Source: Sinimarinibacterium flocculans (GTDB lineage: Bacteria; Pseudomonadota; Gammaproteobacteria; Nevskiales; Nevskiaceae). Taken from it: a stretch of DNA of 64,000 nucleotides. Below the pieces are notes generated by a model. The model was given only the letters and a program-made list of their open reading frames with translations, was not told where the DNA came from and ran no database searches. How positions within the stretch are numbered: position 1 is the first letter of the stretch; each line of letters starts with the position of its first letter. Shown in pieces: positions 49,150-59,486 of the stretch. The translations under genes and the position numbers were made by a program. Where the stretch lies: the NCBI RefSeq assembly GCF_003201205.1, contig NZ_QICN01000001.1, forward strand, positions 434,001 through 498,000, given 5' to 3'.

Positions 49150-50225
49150 GAGCCGGTGGCCTGCAGGTTGCGGTCGAGCGGCTGCGGGCCGTACCAGTAG
49201 GCGAAGGCCGACTCGTAGAGCATCGTGCGCAGTTCGGGGGGCGGACGCCAGCGCTCGTGCGAGATCGCGGCGCGGATCATGAAATCGAAGAAGGTGAGGT
49301 GGGTGCGCAGGATGCGCTGGTGCCGGTGCGGCGCGATCGGGTTGAAGATGCCGAGCACCGAGAAGATCTGCGCCGGGCTCTTCTTGACCCAGAGCCAGGA
49401 ACCCATCTCCAGCGTCAGCGGAATGAAGGGCCGGTCGCTGCCGAGCTTGGCACGGTCGTAGAGGTAGTCCCAGAGATCGCCGTGCGTCGTGTACTGGCGC
49501 GCCTGCGGTTCGATCACGTAGATGCTGTGATAGGGATGCGTGGTGCGGAACATCGTGCGCAGCGCGTAGATCTCCGGCAGGCAGTCGATCGGCCGGCGCG
49601 ACCGTGCGTACGGGAACCAGATGCGGTCCTTGGTGCCGAAGCCGGAGTGGCAATCGATCGACAGGCTGAAGGCATGCGGCAGCAGGCGCTGCTCGACGAC
49701 CTCGCACAACACCTGGGCCTCCGGCTGCATCGGGGCATCCCGGCGGCCGCGATACCAGGGCAGCGCCGAGGTCAGGCGCTGACCGCCGAGCAGCCAGGAG
49801 ACGTCATGGTCGGCGTCGACGGGCGCGTTGCGCATCAGGTCGACGCCGGCCGGATTGCTGCGCGTGCGGCGGCGCATGCCGCCGGGATTGACCAGCGGCA
49901 CGAAGACCAGGCGTACGCGTTCGAGCATGTGCCGCAGCGACTCGTCCCAGTGCAGGCGCTCGATGAGCGTTTGCAGGAACGCGATCAGTACCTGGGCGCC
50001 GATGCGCTCGACGCCGTGGATGCCGCCGAAGAAACCGACGGCCGGCGCGCGCGGATCCGTCGTGCCCAGCTCCAGGCAGTGCAACGGCAGGCGTTCCTTG
50101 CCGAGGACGACCTCGTGCAGCACTTCGCTGCGCAGCAGTCCGTCCGCGCGACGGATCAGTGCGCGGATGGCATCGAGTTCCGGGAAGTCGCCGGTGCTGA
50201 ACGGGCGGGGGAGCAGCTGCGCCAT
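49146..50225 (-). CDS. M14-family zinc carboxypeptidase
   Basis: 359-residue metallocarboxypeptidase-like protein. Zinc ligands are HGVE (His70, Glu73) and His193 in SIDCHSGFG; FVPLVNPGGM and NPAGVDLMRN provide the substrate-binding Asn/Arg pattern; the catalytic Glu is probably in LTLEMGSW. There is no signal peptide, so it may act in the cytoplasm on murein peptides or other peptides. It overlaps the downstream M23 gene by four bases, suggesting the two act together. Confidence 0.82.
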   Translation of the reverse strand: MAQLLPRPFSTGDFPELDAIRALIRRADGLLRSEVLHEVVLGKERLPLHCLELGTTDPRAPAVGFFGGIHGVERIGAQVLIAFLQTLIERLHWDESLRHMLERVRLVFVPLVNPGGMRRRTRSNPAGVDLMRNAPVDADHDVSWLLGGQRLTSALPWYRGRRDAPMQPEAQVLCEVVEQRLLPHAFSLSIDCHSGFGTKDRIWFPYARSRRPIDCLPEIYALRTMFRTTHPYHSIYVIEPQARQYTTHGDLWDYLYDRAKLGSDRPFIPLTLEMGSWLWVKKSPAQIFSVLGIFNPIAPHRHQRILRTHLTFFDFMIRAAISHERWRPPPELRTMLYESAFAYWYGPQPLDRNLQATGS

Positions 50226-50259
50226 GCCGGCATCTTAGAACGGCCGCATGACAAACGCG

Positions 50260-50928
50260 TCAGCGCAGCAGCTCGTAGGGGCCGCCCTTCTGCAGGGCCC
50301 GCTGGTACGCCGGGCGCGCGTGAATGCGTTCGAGGAAGGCCGCGATCCGCGGATACTCGTCGATGCCGCCGGCACGCGACGCCGCGGCCTCCAGCGGAAA
50401 GCTCATCTGCACGTCGGCGGCGGTGAAATCCTCGCCCGCGAACCAGGTGCTGCGGCCGAGTTCCGACTCGACGTAGTCCAGATGCAGCCGGGTGTTCGGG
50501 CCGAGAAACTGGCGATGCACCGCCTTGACGATACCGGCGGCGATCGGCCGGATCAGCATGGGGCTTCCCGGAACGATGCGGTTGAAGATCAGGGTCATCA
50601 CCATCAGGGGCATCAGCGAGCCCTCGGCATAGTGCAGCCAGTAGCTGTAGCGAAGGCGGGCGTCGCTGCCGGCCGCCGGTGCCAGCCGGCCGCTGCCGTG
50701 GCGGTCGACCAGGTATTCGATGATCGCGCCGGTCTCGGCGACTACGCGCTCGCCGTCGCTGATCACCGGCGACTTGCCCAGCGGATGCACGTTCTTCAGC
50801 GACGCCGGTGCCAGCATGGTCTTGGCGTCGCGCTCGTAACGCTCGACGCGGTAGTCGATGCCCAGTTCCTCGAGCAGCCAGAGGACGCGTTGCGAGCGGG
50901 AGTTGTTGAGATGGTGGACGGTGATCAC
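50260..50928 (-). CDS. Glutathione S-transferase family protein
   Basis: 222-residue cytosolic GST. The N-terminal thioredoxin-like domain starts ITVHHLNNSRSQRVLWLLEELG, where the Ser-Arg-Ser-Gln stretch holds the catalytic serine, and includes NVHPLGKSPVISDG with the cis-proline and ETGAIIEYL. The C-terminal helical domain has FTAADVQMSFPLEA. The start is GTG 50928 with AGGA 8 bases upstream. It probably detoxifies electrophiles; the substrate is unknown. Confidence 0.86.
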   Translation of the reverse strand: MITVHHLNNSRSQRVLWLLEELGIDYRVERYERDAKTMLAPASLKNVHPLGKSPVISDGERVVAETGAIIEYLVDRHGSGRLAPAAGSDARLRYSYWLHYAEGSLMPLMVMTLIFNRIVPGSPMLIRPIAAGIVKAVHRQFLGPNTRLHLDYVESELGRSTWFAGEDFTAADVQMSFPLEAAASRAGGIDEYPRIAAFLERIHARPAYQRALQKGGPYELLR

Positions 50929-50944
50929 GTGGGTTTTCCTGTTG

Positions 50945-51397
50945 TCAGTCGTGGTCGTCGCGGCCGCTGACCCCGGGGTCGCGTTCGGTGCGCAGCCCGA
51001 GGGCGCTGCGGGTCGCCTGACCGGACAGGCGGTTGACGCCGCGGATGGTGCCGTAGACGGCGTTGGCGATGACATCGTGGGCCTGGCGCACGACGCGCGT
51101 CGTGTCCCGCGTCGCCGGCAGGGCTTCGAGCAGGCCGAACGGAATCGCCGCGATGCCGAAATGGACCTGGCGAACGGCCTGCGTGCCGACGTCGACCGCG
51201 GTTTCGGTCAGCTGCTGCGCTTCGGCCAGTTGTCGCTGCTGTTCGATGCGGCGGCGCAGCTCGATCAGCAGGGCTCCGCTGCGACGCAGACTGTCGGCAA
51301 GGCCTTCGATGGCGCGGGTGTCTGCGGTGCTGCGTCGCCAGACCTCGGCGCTCAGCGCGATCGCGAGCAGGCCCAGCACCGCGTCAACCCAGACCAT
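50945..51397 (-). CDS. Membrane-anchored coiled-coil protein of unknown function
   Basis: 150 residues. One N-terminal hydrophobic segment (VDAVLGLLAIALSAEV) is followed by a likely coiled coil (about 25-65, rich in Leu/Glu/Arg/Gln) and a region with VHFGIAAIPFGLLEALPATRDTTRVV. I do not recognise the family. Its start lies 14 bases inside the upstream gene (51384-51752), so the two are translationally coupled. Confidence 0.6.
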   Translation of the reverse strand: MVWVDAVLGLLAIALSAEVWRRSTADTRAIEGLADSLRRSGALLIELRRRIEQQRQLAEAQQLTETAVDVGTQAVRQVHFGIAAIPFGLLEALPATRDTTRVVRQAHDVIANAVYGTIRGVNRLSGQATRSALGLRTERDPGVSGRDDHD

Positions 51398-51752
51398 GGA
51401 TGCGCACCTCCGCCTGTACGCCGTGCTCGCCGAGCTGCTGCCGCAGCATCTCGGCCGCGCGTTGATAGACGAGCCGGCGGATCAGCCCGGGCGCGACGCG
51501 ACCGAGCGGCCCGGCCAGCGGCGATTCCTGGCTCGCGAGTTCCACCGGGTTGAGGATTTCGATGGTGATCAGGGCGCCGCCGGTATTCAGCAGGGTGGCG
51601 GCATCCGGCGGCAGCGCATTCCAGCTGCGGGCCAGCACGGTCTGGTCGCGGGCCAGCGTCGCCAGCAGGCGTTGCTGCTGGTGCGCGCGCCGCCACAGCA
51701 GCAACAGGCTCGCGATCAGCGCGACGAGCACGAGTACGATGAACATCTGCAT
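51384..51752 (-). CDS. Membrane-anchored protein of unknown function
   Basis: 122 residues with an N-terminal transmembrane helix (FIVLVLVALIASLLLLW), a basic/Gln stretch and a C-terminal folded region (GALITIEILNPVELASQESPL, then a helical MLRQQLGEHGVQAEVRIHG). No known family is apparent. It overlaps the next gene by 14 bases, and both have a short cytoplasmic tail facing the same side, so they may form one complex. The GC-rich promoter region to the right (51753-51903) shows nothing striking. Confidence 0.6.
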   Translation of the reverse strand: MQMFIVLVLVALIASLLLLWRRAHQQQRLLATLARDQTVLARSWNALPPDAATLLNTGGALITIEILNPVELASQESPLAGPLGRVAPGLIRRLVYQRAAEMLRQQLGEHGVQAEVRIHGLG

Positions 51753-51903
51753 GGGGGAGCCGTCATCCGGCGCAGGACTGCGGCCACGCTAGCGATTGTG
51801 CCTTGCCACCGCAAGCCGCAACGCTGGCAGCGCCGGGTCGCACCGTATCAGTCCTGGCGGCGCCGGCCGGGGCGCGGTCGGCTTCACGGCGCGGCGACGG
51901 CAG

Positions 51904-52320
51904 TCAGCGGCCGCCGAGCACGAGCGTCGCGCGCTCGACATCCTTCGGACGTACCCAGAACACGGCCCCGTAGCGCTCGGCGCCGGCGGCGATCGCATCG
52001 ATCTGCGTGATGTTGATGCCGGCCGTCCCCAGACGCTCGGCGAGCTTGACCAGCGCGCCGGCGCGGTCCTTGCCCTGGGCGAGAAAACCCGTCCGCTTCT
52101 TCGACAGGCGCCAGCCGAACTGCTTGGCGAGTGCTTCGAGCCAGGCGGCATCTTCGGGGATCAGTTCGACCTGCGACGTTCCGGATGCCGCCGGAAAGGC
52201 GGTGAGGGCGAGCAGGTTGATGCCGTGCTTCTTCAGGGTCTTCAGCAGGTGCGAGCCGTCACCCGGTTTGTCGCGGTGATGCAGGACGTACTTGTTCACC
52301 CGACGGATGCCCTTGGCCAT
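51904..52320 (-). CDS. ACT-domain amino-acid-binding-like protein
   Basis: 138-residue protein with two ACT-like halves. The first begins VLHHRDKPGDGSHLLKTLKKHGINLLALTAF, the second FLAQGKDRAGALVKLAERLGTAGINITQID; both show the beta-alpha-beta pattern and glycine turn of ACT regulatory domains. It contains no catalytic domain. The ATG at 52320 has AGGAG 7 bases upstream, which excludes the ATG at 52326. Ligand unknown. Confidence 0.72.
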   Translation of the reverse strand: MAKGIRRVNKYVLHHRDKPGDGSHLLKTLKKHGINLLALTAFPAASGTSQVELIPEDAAWLEALAKQFGWRLSKKRTGFLAQGKDRAGALVKLAERLGTAGINITQIDAIAAGAERYGAVFWVRPKDVERATLVLGGR

Positions 52321-52511
52321 CAGCATGCTCCTGAACGGATTCGCCGAAGCAGAAAAGCACAAATCCCCGGTACGCGCCAGCGCATCGCGGGCGGGCGGCT
52401 CGCGATCAGCGCCCATTCAGTCCGGCGCCGTCACACTGCATGGGTTCGACGTTCAGGGAAGCGTCGGACCGGGAGCTCCCCGAAAAAACGGTTCAATCCA
52501 GCAGGATCACC

Positions 52512-53444
52512 ATGACAAGGATACTGGCAACCACGACGCTGGCCCTGTTGCTCGCCGCCTGCGGCAGCGACGGTGGCGGCGATTCCGGACCGGCGAAGCT
52601 GTCGCTCTCGGTCACCGACGCACCGGTCGATTCGGCCGAGGCCGTCGTCGTCTCGTTCACCGGTGTCGAGTTGTTCCCGAGCGGCGGCGGCGATGTCGTC
52701 GGCTTCGAGTTCGACCCGCCGCTGTCGATCGACCTGCTGGCGCTGCAAGGCGACAACAGCGCCTTCCTGATCGAGGACGCGGATATCGAGGCCGGCGTCT
52801 ACGACGAGGTCCGTCTGATCATCGACACAGAGAACGCCAGCTGCAACAACCTCGTGGCGCCCTTCGCCTCGTACATCCGCATCGACGGCACCGACTATCC
52901 GCTGACCGTGCCCAGCGGCGGCGCCTCGGGACTGAAGATCTCCGGGCCGATCACCGCGGCCGCAGGCGGCCGTGCGGACTACACGATCGATTTCGATCTG
53001 CGCCGCTCGATCGCCGAGCGCGGCGCCACCGGTTGCTACAACCTGCGCCCGGTGCTGCGCGTCGTCGACAACGCCGAGGTCGGCTCCCTGTTCGGCACCG
53101 TCGATCCGGCATTGCTCGCCGATTCCACGTGTACGGCCGATCCGGTCACCGGCCGCGGCGCGGCGGTGTACGTGTTCGAGGGCAGCGGTATCGAGCCGGA
53201 TGATATCGACGGCACGGATCCGGAGCCGCTGACGTCGGCGCTGCTGGCGCCTGTCGAGGGCGGAGGGCTCGCGTACGAGGTGGGCTTCCTGCTCGCCGGC
53301 GACTACACCGTTGCCCTGAGCTGCCAGGCCGGAGAGGACGAGGCCGCGACCGACGACGAGATCGCCTTCGCGGTGACCGTGGACGTTGCCGTCGAGGCGG
53401 ACGCCGCGACGGAGCAGAACTTCACCGTCACGCCGGCGCCGTAG
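52512..53444 (+). CDS. DUF4382-domain lipoprotein
   Basis: 310-residue secreted lipoprotein. The signal peptide ends in lipobox LLAAC (lipidated Cys17). The DUF4382 domain follows (KLSLSVTDAPVDSAEAVVVSFTGVEL, then LLALQGDNSAFLIEDADIEAGVYDEVRLIID), and a C-terminal beta-rich, acidic region resembles a carboxypeptidase-regulatory-like fold. Probably exposed on the periplasmic face of the outer membrane or on the cell surface. Function unknown. It is divergent from the ACT gene and is followed by a strong terminator. Confidence 0.82.
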   Translation: MTRILATTTLALLLAACGSDGGGDSGPAKLSLSVTDAPVDSAEAVVVSFTGVELFPSGGGDVVGFEFDPPLSIDLLALQGDNSAFLIEDADIEAGVYDEVRLIIDTENASCNNLVAPFASYIRIDGTDYPLTVPSGGASGLKISGPITAAAGGRADYTIDFDLRRSIAERGATGCYNLRPVLRVVDNAEVGSLFGTVDPALLADSTCTADPVTGRGAAVYVFEGSGIEPDDIDGTDPEPLTSALLAPVEGGGLAYEVGFLLAGDYTVALSCQAGEDEAATDDEIAFAVTVDVAVEADAATEQNFTVTPAP

Positions 53445-53466
53445 CGTCGAGACCGGTGTAAACCGG

Positions 53467-53500
53467 CGGGCCGGCGTCTCATGAGACGCCGGCCCGTTTT
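53467..53500 (+). terminator. Rho-independent terminator after the DUF4382 gene
   Basis: CGGGCCGGCGTCTC (53467-53480) pairs perfectly with GACGCCGGCCCG and flanking bases around an ATGA loop, followed by TTTT. The 3' flank belongs to the next gene's leader. Confidence 0.9.
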
Positions 53501-53515
53501 CGTTAGGCTGTGACC

Positions 53516-54334
53516 ATGAGCATCCTGCAGCTGCCGCATGCACCGCCGCGCGTCCTGCTGTTCGACTGGCATGCCACCCTGGTCGACACCATGGATGCGA
53601 TGTACTACGCGCTGGACGATGTGCTGCCGCGCTTGGTCGGGCTGGGGCTGATCGAGCGGCTGGTGCCGCCGGGACAGTCGAAGACGATCGAGGACGCGCG
53701 GCTGGTCAAGTACGTGCGCGAGCATGCGCGCCTGCATCCGAAGATCCGGGCCGAGCGCCGGATCTCGCGCACCGACATCTTCGAACTGCTGTTCGGCGAC
53801 GACCAGGAGGCGAAGGCGATCGCCCACGCCGAGTTCGACCGCAGCTACGAGCGGCATTTCGGTCTGGTCCGGCCGATGGAGCGGGATGCGCGCGCGCAGC
53901 TGGAAGCGCTGCGTGCCCTGGGTATCCGGCTCGGCGTGCTGTCCAACCGCAGTCGCCGCTTCATGGCGCACGAGATCTACACCGTCGACGGCAGTGGCTG
54001 GCACGAGCTGTTCGACACCATGGTCTGCGGCGACGACGTCGAGCGGCGCAAGCCGCATCCCGACCTCATCCGCAAGGCACTGGCCGATCTCGGCGCGGCG
54101 ACCGACGAAGGCTGCTGGTACGTGGGCGACAGCACGACCGACATCACGGCGGCGAAGCGCGCCGGCGTGACGGCCGTGTTCTACAACGGCGCCGGATGGG
54201 ACCGGCACTGGCTGGACCGGATCTTTCCCGGCACCGACCGCCATCCGCACCGTCCGGACGCCGTGGTCGCCGACCTCGGCGAGCTGGTCGCACTGGCCCG
54301 GCGCTTCCTGGATGCCGTGGCCGCCGCCGGCTGA
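53516..54334 (+). CDS. HAD-family hydrolase with altered motif I (DWHAT)
   Basis: 272-residue HAD-superfamily protein. Motif I reads LLFDWHATLVDT: the nucleophile Asp17 is kept, but the usual second Asp is His19. Motif II is LSNRSRR, motif III ERRKPHPDLI (Lys), motif IV VGDSTTDI. A helical cap lies at about 30-115. The missing Asp recalls the phosphonatase subgroup, where it is Ala, so phosphatase activity cannot be assumed. The ATG at 53516 follows an AGG 9-10 bases upstream. It is tail to tail with the DUF1295 gene. Confidence 0.78.
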   Translation: MSILQLPHAPPRVLLFDWHATLVDTMDAMYYALDDVLPRLVGLGLIERLVPPGQSKTIEDARLVKYVREHARLHPKIRAERRISRTDIFELLFGDDQEAKAIAHAEFDRSYERHFGLVRPMERDARAQLEALRALGIRLGVLSNRSRRFMAHEIYTVDGSGWHELFDTMVCGDDVERRKPHPDLIRKALADLGAATDEGCWYVGDSTTDITAAKRAGVTAVFYNGAGWDRHWLDRIFPGTDRHPHRPDAVVADLGELVALARRFLDAVAAAG

Positions 54335-54348
54335 TCGGGGGCGCCGCT

Positions 54349-55221
54349 TCAGCGCGCGGGGCGGGGCCAGGGCAGCAGTGCCGGCACGCGGCGCATGTGC
54401 TCGGCATAGCCCGGCCGGCGCTCGACGCTGCGCCGGTCCATGAAGGGAATGCTGGCGAACGCGAACATCCCGGTCATCGTCAGCGCGCCGGGAACGATCC
54501 ACCACCACTGCGACGGCGCCGCCGCCAGGCCGAACAGCATCAGGCCCCACCAGAAGCCGAGTTCGCCGAGGTAGTTCGGGTGGCGCGACCAGCGCCACAG
54601 TCCACTGGTGATGAACGCGCCGGCCTGTTTGCGGGCGATGAAGGCGTGCAGCTGCAGGTCGGCCACCGTCTCGATCAGGATCGCGCCGAGCGTCACCGCC
54701 AGCGCCAGCGCATCGAGCGCGCCGAAGCCCGCGTGTCCGCGGCTCATCACCGCGTAGACGGGCAGGCAGCCGAGGAACACCTGGATCGTCGGGAACACGT
54801 GGATGCCCGCCAGGTCCGCCCACAGTGCCGCGCGGCCGGCGCGCTCGCGGACCAGCGGATAGCGCCAGTCCTCGTGATGCAGCCCGCCCCAGTGCACGGC
54901 CCAGTTGGCCGTCAGGCGCAGACCCCACAACCACACCAGTGCGATGACCAGCCACGCGCGCACGGGGTCGATCCCGCTGGCGGCATGGCTCCAGTACCAG
55001 TACAGCGCGAACAGCGGCGGCAGCACGCTCCAGTACGCGTCGTAGAAGCTCGAGTTCCGGTAGGCGCGGGAGAACGCGAAGATCACCAGCGTGGCCACGA
55101 GGTCCGCCACGAACAGGTCCCAGGGCTGCGGCAGTTCGACCGCCAGCAGGGCTGCGGCCCCTGCGGCCAGACACAGCGCATATGCGATCACGATGGCCGC
55201 GTAGTCACGCCTGCCTGCCAT
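54349..55221 (-). CDS. DUF1295 (steroid 5-alpha-reductase-like) membrane protein
   Basis: 290-residue multi-pass inner-membrane protein, about seven hydrophobic segments. The C-terminal signature SGLWRWSRHPNYLGELGFWWG, followed by the PFMDRRSVERRPGYAEHMRRVPALLPW tail, is typical of DUF1295 and the steroid-reductase/isoprenylcysteine-methyltransferase superfamily. It likely acts on a lipid or sterol-like substrate using NADPH, but this is by family only. The ATG at 55221 is the natural start. Confidence 0.82.
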   Translation of the reverse strand: MAGRRDYAAIVIAYALCLAAGAAALLAVELPQPWDLFVADLVATLVIFAFSRAYRNSSFYDAYWSVLPPLFALYWYWSHAASGIDPVRAWLVIALVWLWGLRLTANWAVHWGGLHHEDWRYPLVRERAGRAALWADLAGIHVFPTIQVFLGCLPVYAVMSRGHAGFGALDALALAVTLGAILIETVADLQLHAFIARKQAGAFITSGLWRWSRHPNYLGELGFWWGLMLFGLAAAPSQWWWIVPGALTMTGMFAFASIPFMDRRSVERRPGYAEHMRRVPALLPWPRPAR

Positions 55222-55309
55222 GTGCCAAGCCCCCGAATGGTCGAGGCTCGACGCTAGCGACTGTCCCCGGCGGCAGCCTCGTCACAGCGGACGAGGCCGC
55301 GAGCCGTCG

Positions 55310-55855
55310 TCAGGGACGCGCCGCCTCGCGCAGAAAGCGCGCCAGGCCGCCGAGTTGCACCGACTGGACCTCGTCCACCACCGGCGCGAACTCGGCCAGA
55401 TCGTCCGGCGAGTACCCGCCGACGCGGTAGTACAGGGTGATGCGCGTGCCGCCGTCGATGGCCTCGAAACGCCAGTCGAGCGCGCCGTGCAGGCCCATGC
55501 CCTGCAGCGGGCCGAGGCCGCCGGTCATGCGCAGGAGCCTGCCCGGATCGGCGAAGCTCACGCGCATGTGCGCGGCCTGGCGCGCGCCGTCGATCTCGCA
55601 GAAGCAGCCGCCCGCGCGCGGCTCGATCGACAGCCGGGCGGCGTCCCCCCACCAGGTGTGGTCCGCCGGCCACCAGCGGCCCACGTCCTCGACGAGGGCG
55701 CGGAAGGCCACGTCCGGTGGGACCGGGACGGTCTCGACGTTCTCGATGGTGAAGCCCTGCGGCGAGCTGTCGAGGACCGCGCCGTTGGCCACCGTCGCCG
55801 ACAAGGATGTGCCCACGCCTGCCAGCATCAGCGCCGCCATTTTCGTAAGGTGCAT
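55310..55855 (-). CDS. Secreted SRPBCC (START-like) protein
   Basis: 181 residues. An N-terminal signal peptide (about 1-25, MAALMLAGVGTSLSATVANGA) precedes a SRPBCC/AHSA1-like fold: VPVPPDVAFRALVEDVGRWWPADHTWWGD and then LDWRFEAIDGGTRITLYYRVGGY. Such domains bind hydrophobic ligands; a periplasmic location is less usual for the group. Ligand unknown. The gene lies upstream of the tRNA-His promoter on the opposite strand. Confidence 0.76.
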   Translation of the reverse strand: MHLTKMAALMLAGVGTSLSATVANGAVLDSSPQGFTIENVETVPVPPDVAFRALVEDVGRWWPADHTWWGDAARLSIEPRAGGCFCEIDGARQAAHMRVSFADPGRLLRMTGGLGPLQGMGLHGALDWRFEAIDGGTRITLYYRVGGYSPDDLAEFAPVVDEVQSVQLGGLARFLREAARP

Positions 55856-55922
55856 CGTCGATCTCCCTGCCGGTTTCGGGTGCCGGCATCGTCGCTGCCG
55901 GCGGGGTTCGCGGCCAGACCTG

Positions 55923-55949
55923 TTGACGCCGTAACAGTTTTGCTATGAT
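55923..55949 (+). promoter_or_regulatory. Promoter of the tRNA-His/tRNA-Lys unit
   Basis: TTGACG (55923-55928), then an extended -10 TGCTATGAT (TG at 55941, TATGAT 55944-55949), 15 bases between hexamers. It lies about 43 bases before tRNA-His in an AT-richer dip. Confidence 0.6.
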
Positions 55950-55991
55950 TCGCGCCCCTGAGCGGGACCCGGTCGGGGAAATGCTCGCGAT

Positions 55992-56068
55992 GGTGACCGT
56001 AGCTCAGTCGGTAGAGTCCCAGATTGTGATTCTGGTTGTCGCGGGTTCGAGCCCCGTCGGTCACCCCA
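55992..56068 (+). tRNA. tRNA-His (GTG)
   Basis: 77-base cloverleaf with encoded CCA. The acceptor includes the histidine-specific extra G at position -1 opposite C73 (GGTGACC/...GTCACC). The anticodon GTG is at 56026-56028 within loop TTGTGAT, with the stem CCAGA/TCTGG. The T arm GCGGG/CCCGT is well formed. Confidence 0.95.
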
Positions 56069-56095
56069 CTTTCAAGGCAATTGCGTACGAAGTTC

Positions 56096-56170
56096 GGGCT
56101 GCTAGCTCAATGGTAGAGCAGCTGACTCTTAATCAGTAGGTTCGGGGTTCGAGTCCCTGGCAGCCCACCA
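56096..56170 (+). tRNA. tRNA-Lys (CTT)
   Basis: 75-base cloverleaf with encoded CCA. Acceptor GGGCTGC pairs with GCAGCCC. The anticodon loop CTCTTAA gives CTT at 56128-56130, reading AAG. It is 27 bases after tRNA-His and probably on the same transcript. Confidence 0.94.
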
Positions 56171-56186
56171 CTACGCAAGTTCCAGC

Positions 56187-56216
56187 AAGCCCGGCGGATA
56201 CCGGGCTTTGTCGTTT
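56187..56216 (+). terminator. Terminator after tRNA-Lys
   Basis: AAGCCCGG (56187-56194) pairs with CCGGGCTT (56201-56208) around a six-base loop; the T tract is imperfect (TGTCGTTT). It overlaps the ppiD leader, so partial read-through is likely. Confidence 0.65.
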
Positions 56217-56245
56217 ATGTGCGCCGTACCGAGGACCATCGAAAC

Positions 56246-58165
56246 ATGCTGCAGCAGATTCGTGACCGTACGTCTGGGCTGATCGCAGGATTCATCGTTG
56301 CGCTCATCGCAATCCCCTTCGCGTTCTTCGGCATCGAGTCGCTGGCGCCGGGCGGCGGCGACCCGGTCGTGGCGGAGGTCGGCGACCAGAAGATCCACGA
56401 GTCGCAGTTCCGGCGGCAGTACGACCAGCGCTATCAGCAGCTGGTGCAGCTCATGGGCGAGAACTTCCGCGCCGACATGTTCGACCAGGAGCGCATGCGC
56501 GCCGCGGTGCTGCGTGACATGACGCAGGAGACGATGCTGCGGCAGTACACCGAGGACCGCGGCTATCGCGCCGACGATGCGACCCTGTTCAACGTGATTT
56601 CGGCGGAATCGGCGTTCCAGCGCGACGGCGAGTTCGACGGCCAGGCCTACCGCGATGCTCTGCAGCGTGCGGGCTTCACCGTCGAGCGCTACGAAAGCCA
56701 GCTGCGCGACAACATCGAGATGAACCAGATGCGTGAGGCGGTCGTCGATACCGCCTTCAGCACGCCGGTCGAGCGGACACTCGCCGCGAAGCTGCAGGCG
56801 CAGGAGCGCACGCTGCAGTACGCCGTCTTCGAGGTTGCGCGCTATCGCGACCGCGTGAGCGTGACCGACGAGCAGGTCGAAGCGCGCTACGAGCAGACCA
56901 AGGCCCGCTATATGGCGCCGGAGCGCCTGCGACTCGCCTATGTCGAGCTGGCGCTGGACAAGCTGCCGGACGTGGAGCCGCCCTCCGAGGATGTGCTCAA
57001 GGTGCTCTACGAGGGCGAGAAGGCCGGTCGCTTCACCACGCCCGAGGAGCGCAGCGCGCGGCACATTCTCGTCGGCTTCGGGGCCGACAAGGACGCCGCT
57101 AAGCAGAAGATCGAGGACCTGGCGAAGCAGCTCGCCGACGGCGCCGATTTCGCCGAGCTGGCGCGCGAGCACTCGGAGGACCCGGGGTCCAGCCAGGCCG
57201 GCGGAGACCTCGGCTGGGTGCGTCGCGGACAGATGGTCAAGGGCTTCGAGGATGCGTTGTTCGCACTCGACGAGGGCCAGACGAGCGCGCCGGTCGAGAC
57301 CGAGTTCGGCTGGCACCTGATCCGTCTCGACGAACTCAAGCCGGCCACGGTCCGTGCCTTCGACGAAGAGGGCGTGCAGCAGTCGCTCAAGGAACTGTTC
57401 GCCGATCGCGAGCGTCAGCAGCGCTTCCAGGAGATGTCGGAGCGCCTGGAGCAGCTGGCCTTCGAGAACCCCGGCGCGCTCGAGCCGGTGGCCCAAGCGC
57501 TGGAGCTGCAGGTGCAGACGACCGACTGGTTCGAGCGCGGCAAGGGCAGCGGCATCGCGGCGGAGCCCAAGGTGGTCGAGGCGGCGTTCTCGCGTGAAGT
57601 GATCGAGGACGGCGAGAACAGCCAGCCGCTGAGCCTGGGCGGCAACCGCATCGTCGTCGTGCGCAAGGCCGAACACGAGCCGCCGCGGCAGAAGGCGCTC
57701 GACGAGGTGGCCGGACAGGTCCGTGCCGAGCTGGTCGACGAGGCCGCGCGCAAGCTCATCGAGCAGGAAGCGCAGGAAGTGCTCAACGCGGTCCGCGGCG
57801 GCACCGACTTCCAGGAGATCGTCAGCGCCAAGAACGGCGAGCTGCGCAACCCGGGCAAGATCCGCCGCGACAACGAGGAAGTGGAGGCTGCGGTCGTTGC
57901 CGCCGCATTCCGGCTGCCGCATCCGCAGGACGGCACGCCCTCGACCGGCGAGGCGCAGCTCGACAACGGCGGCAGGGCGGTGCTGCTGCTCAGCGCTGTC
58001 GACACGCCCGAGGATGCGCGCCTCAACGAAGTGCAGCAGCGGCGTCTGCGCGACCTCGCGGCCGGTGCGCAGTTCGGTGCCTACATGGAAGAGATCGAGA
58101 CGCGGGTCGGCGTCGAGATCCGCGAGCGGCCGGACGACGCCGAAACGCCGCCGATCGACGGCTGA
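56246..58165 (+). CDS. ppiD: Membrane-anchored peptidyl-prolyl isomerase PpiD
   Basis: Periplasmic chaperone at the Sec translocon exit. 639 residues: a short cytoplasmic tail ([14 protein letters not shown]), one transmembrane helix ([18 protein letters not shown], about 15-32), a SurA-like helical chaperone region (about 45-250), one parvulin domain ([20 protein letters not shown], then [23 protein letters not shown], about 265-365) and a long C-terminal region. The ATG at 56246 has GAGGA upstream. It is followed by a symporter and fabI. Confidence 0.92.
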   Translation: MLQQIRDRTSGLIAGFIVALIAIPFAFFGIESLAPGGGDPVVAEVGDQKIHESQFRRQYDQRYQQLVQLMGENFRADMFDQERMRAAVLRDMTQETMLRQYTEDRGYRADDATLFNVISAESAFQRDGEFDGQAYRDALQRAGFTVERYESQLRDNIEMNQMREAVVDTAFSTPVERTLAAKLQAQERTLQYAVFEVARYRDRVSVTDEQVEARYEQTKARYMAPERLRLAYVELALDKLPDVEPPSEDVLKVLYEGEKAGRFTTPEERSARHILVGFGADKDAAKQKIEDLAKQLADGADFAELAREHSEDPGSSQAGGDLGWVRRGQMVKGFEDALFALDEGQTSAPVETEFGWHLIRLDELKPATVRAFDEEGVQQSLKELFADRERQQRFQEMSERLEQLAFENPGALEPVAQALELQVQTTDWFERGKGSGIAAEPKVVEAAFSREVIEDGENSQPLSLGGNRIVVVRKAEHEPPRQKALDEVAGQVRAELVDEAARKLIEQEAQEVLNAVRGGTDFQEIVSAKNGELRNPGKIRRDNEEVEAAVVAAAFRLPHPQDGTPSTGEAQLDNGGRAVLLLSAVDTPEDARLNEVQQRRLRDLAAGAQFGAYMEEIETRVGVEIRERPDDAETPPIDG

Positions 58166-58235
58166 GCCCGCTCGTTGGCGGCACCGAGGCCGTTCGTGGT
58201 TCAATCGAACCCGGACGGCCTTCTTCGTTGCGCAC

Positions 58236-59483
<1,248 letters not shown>

Positions 59484-59486
59484 AAC

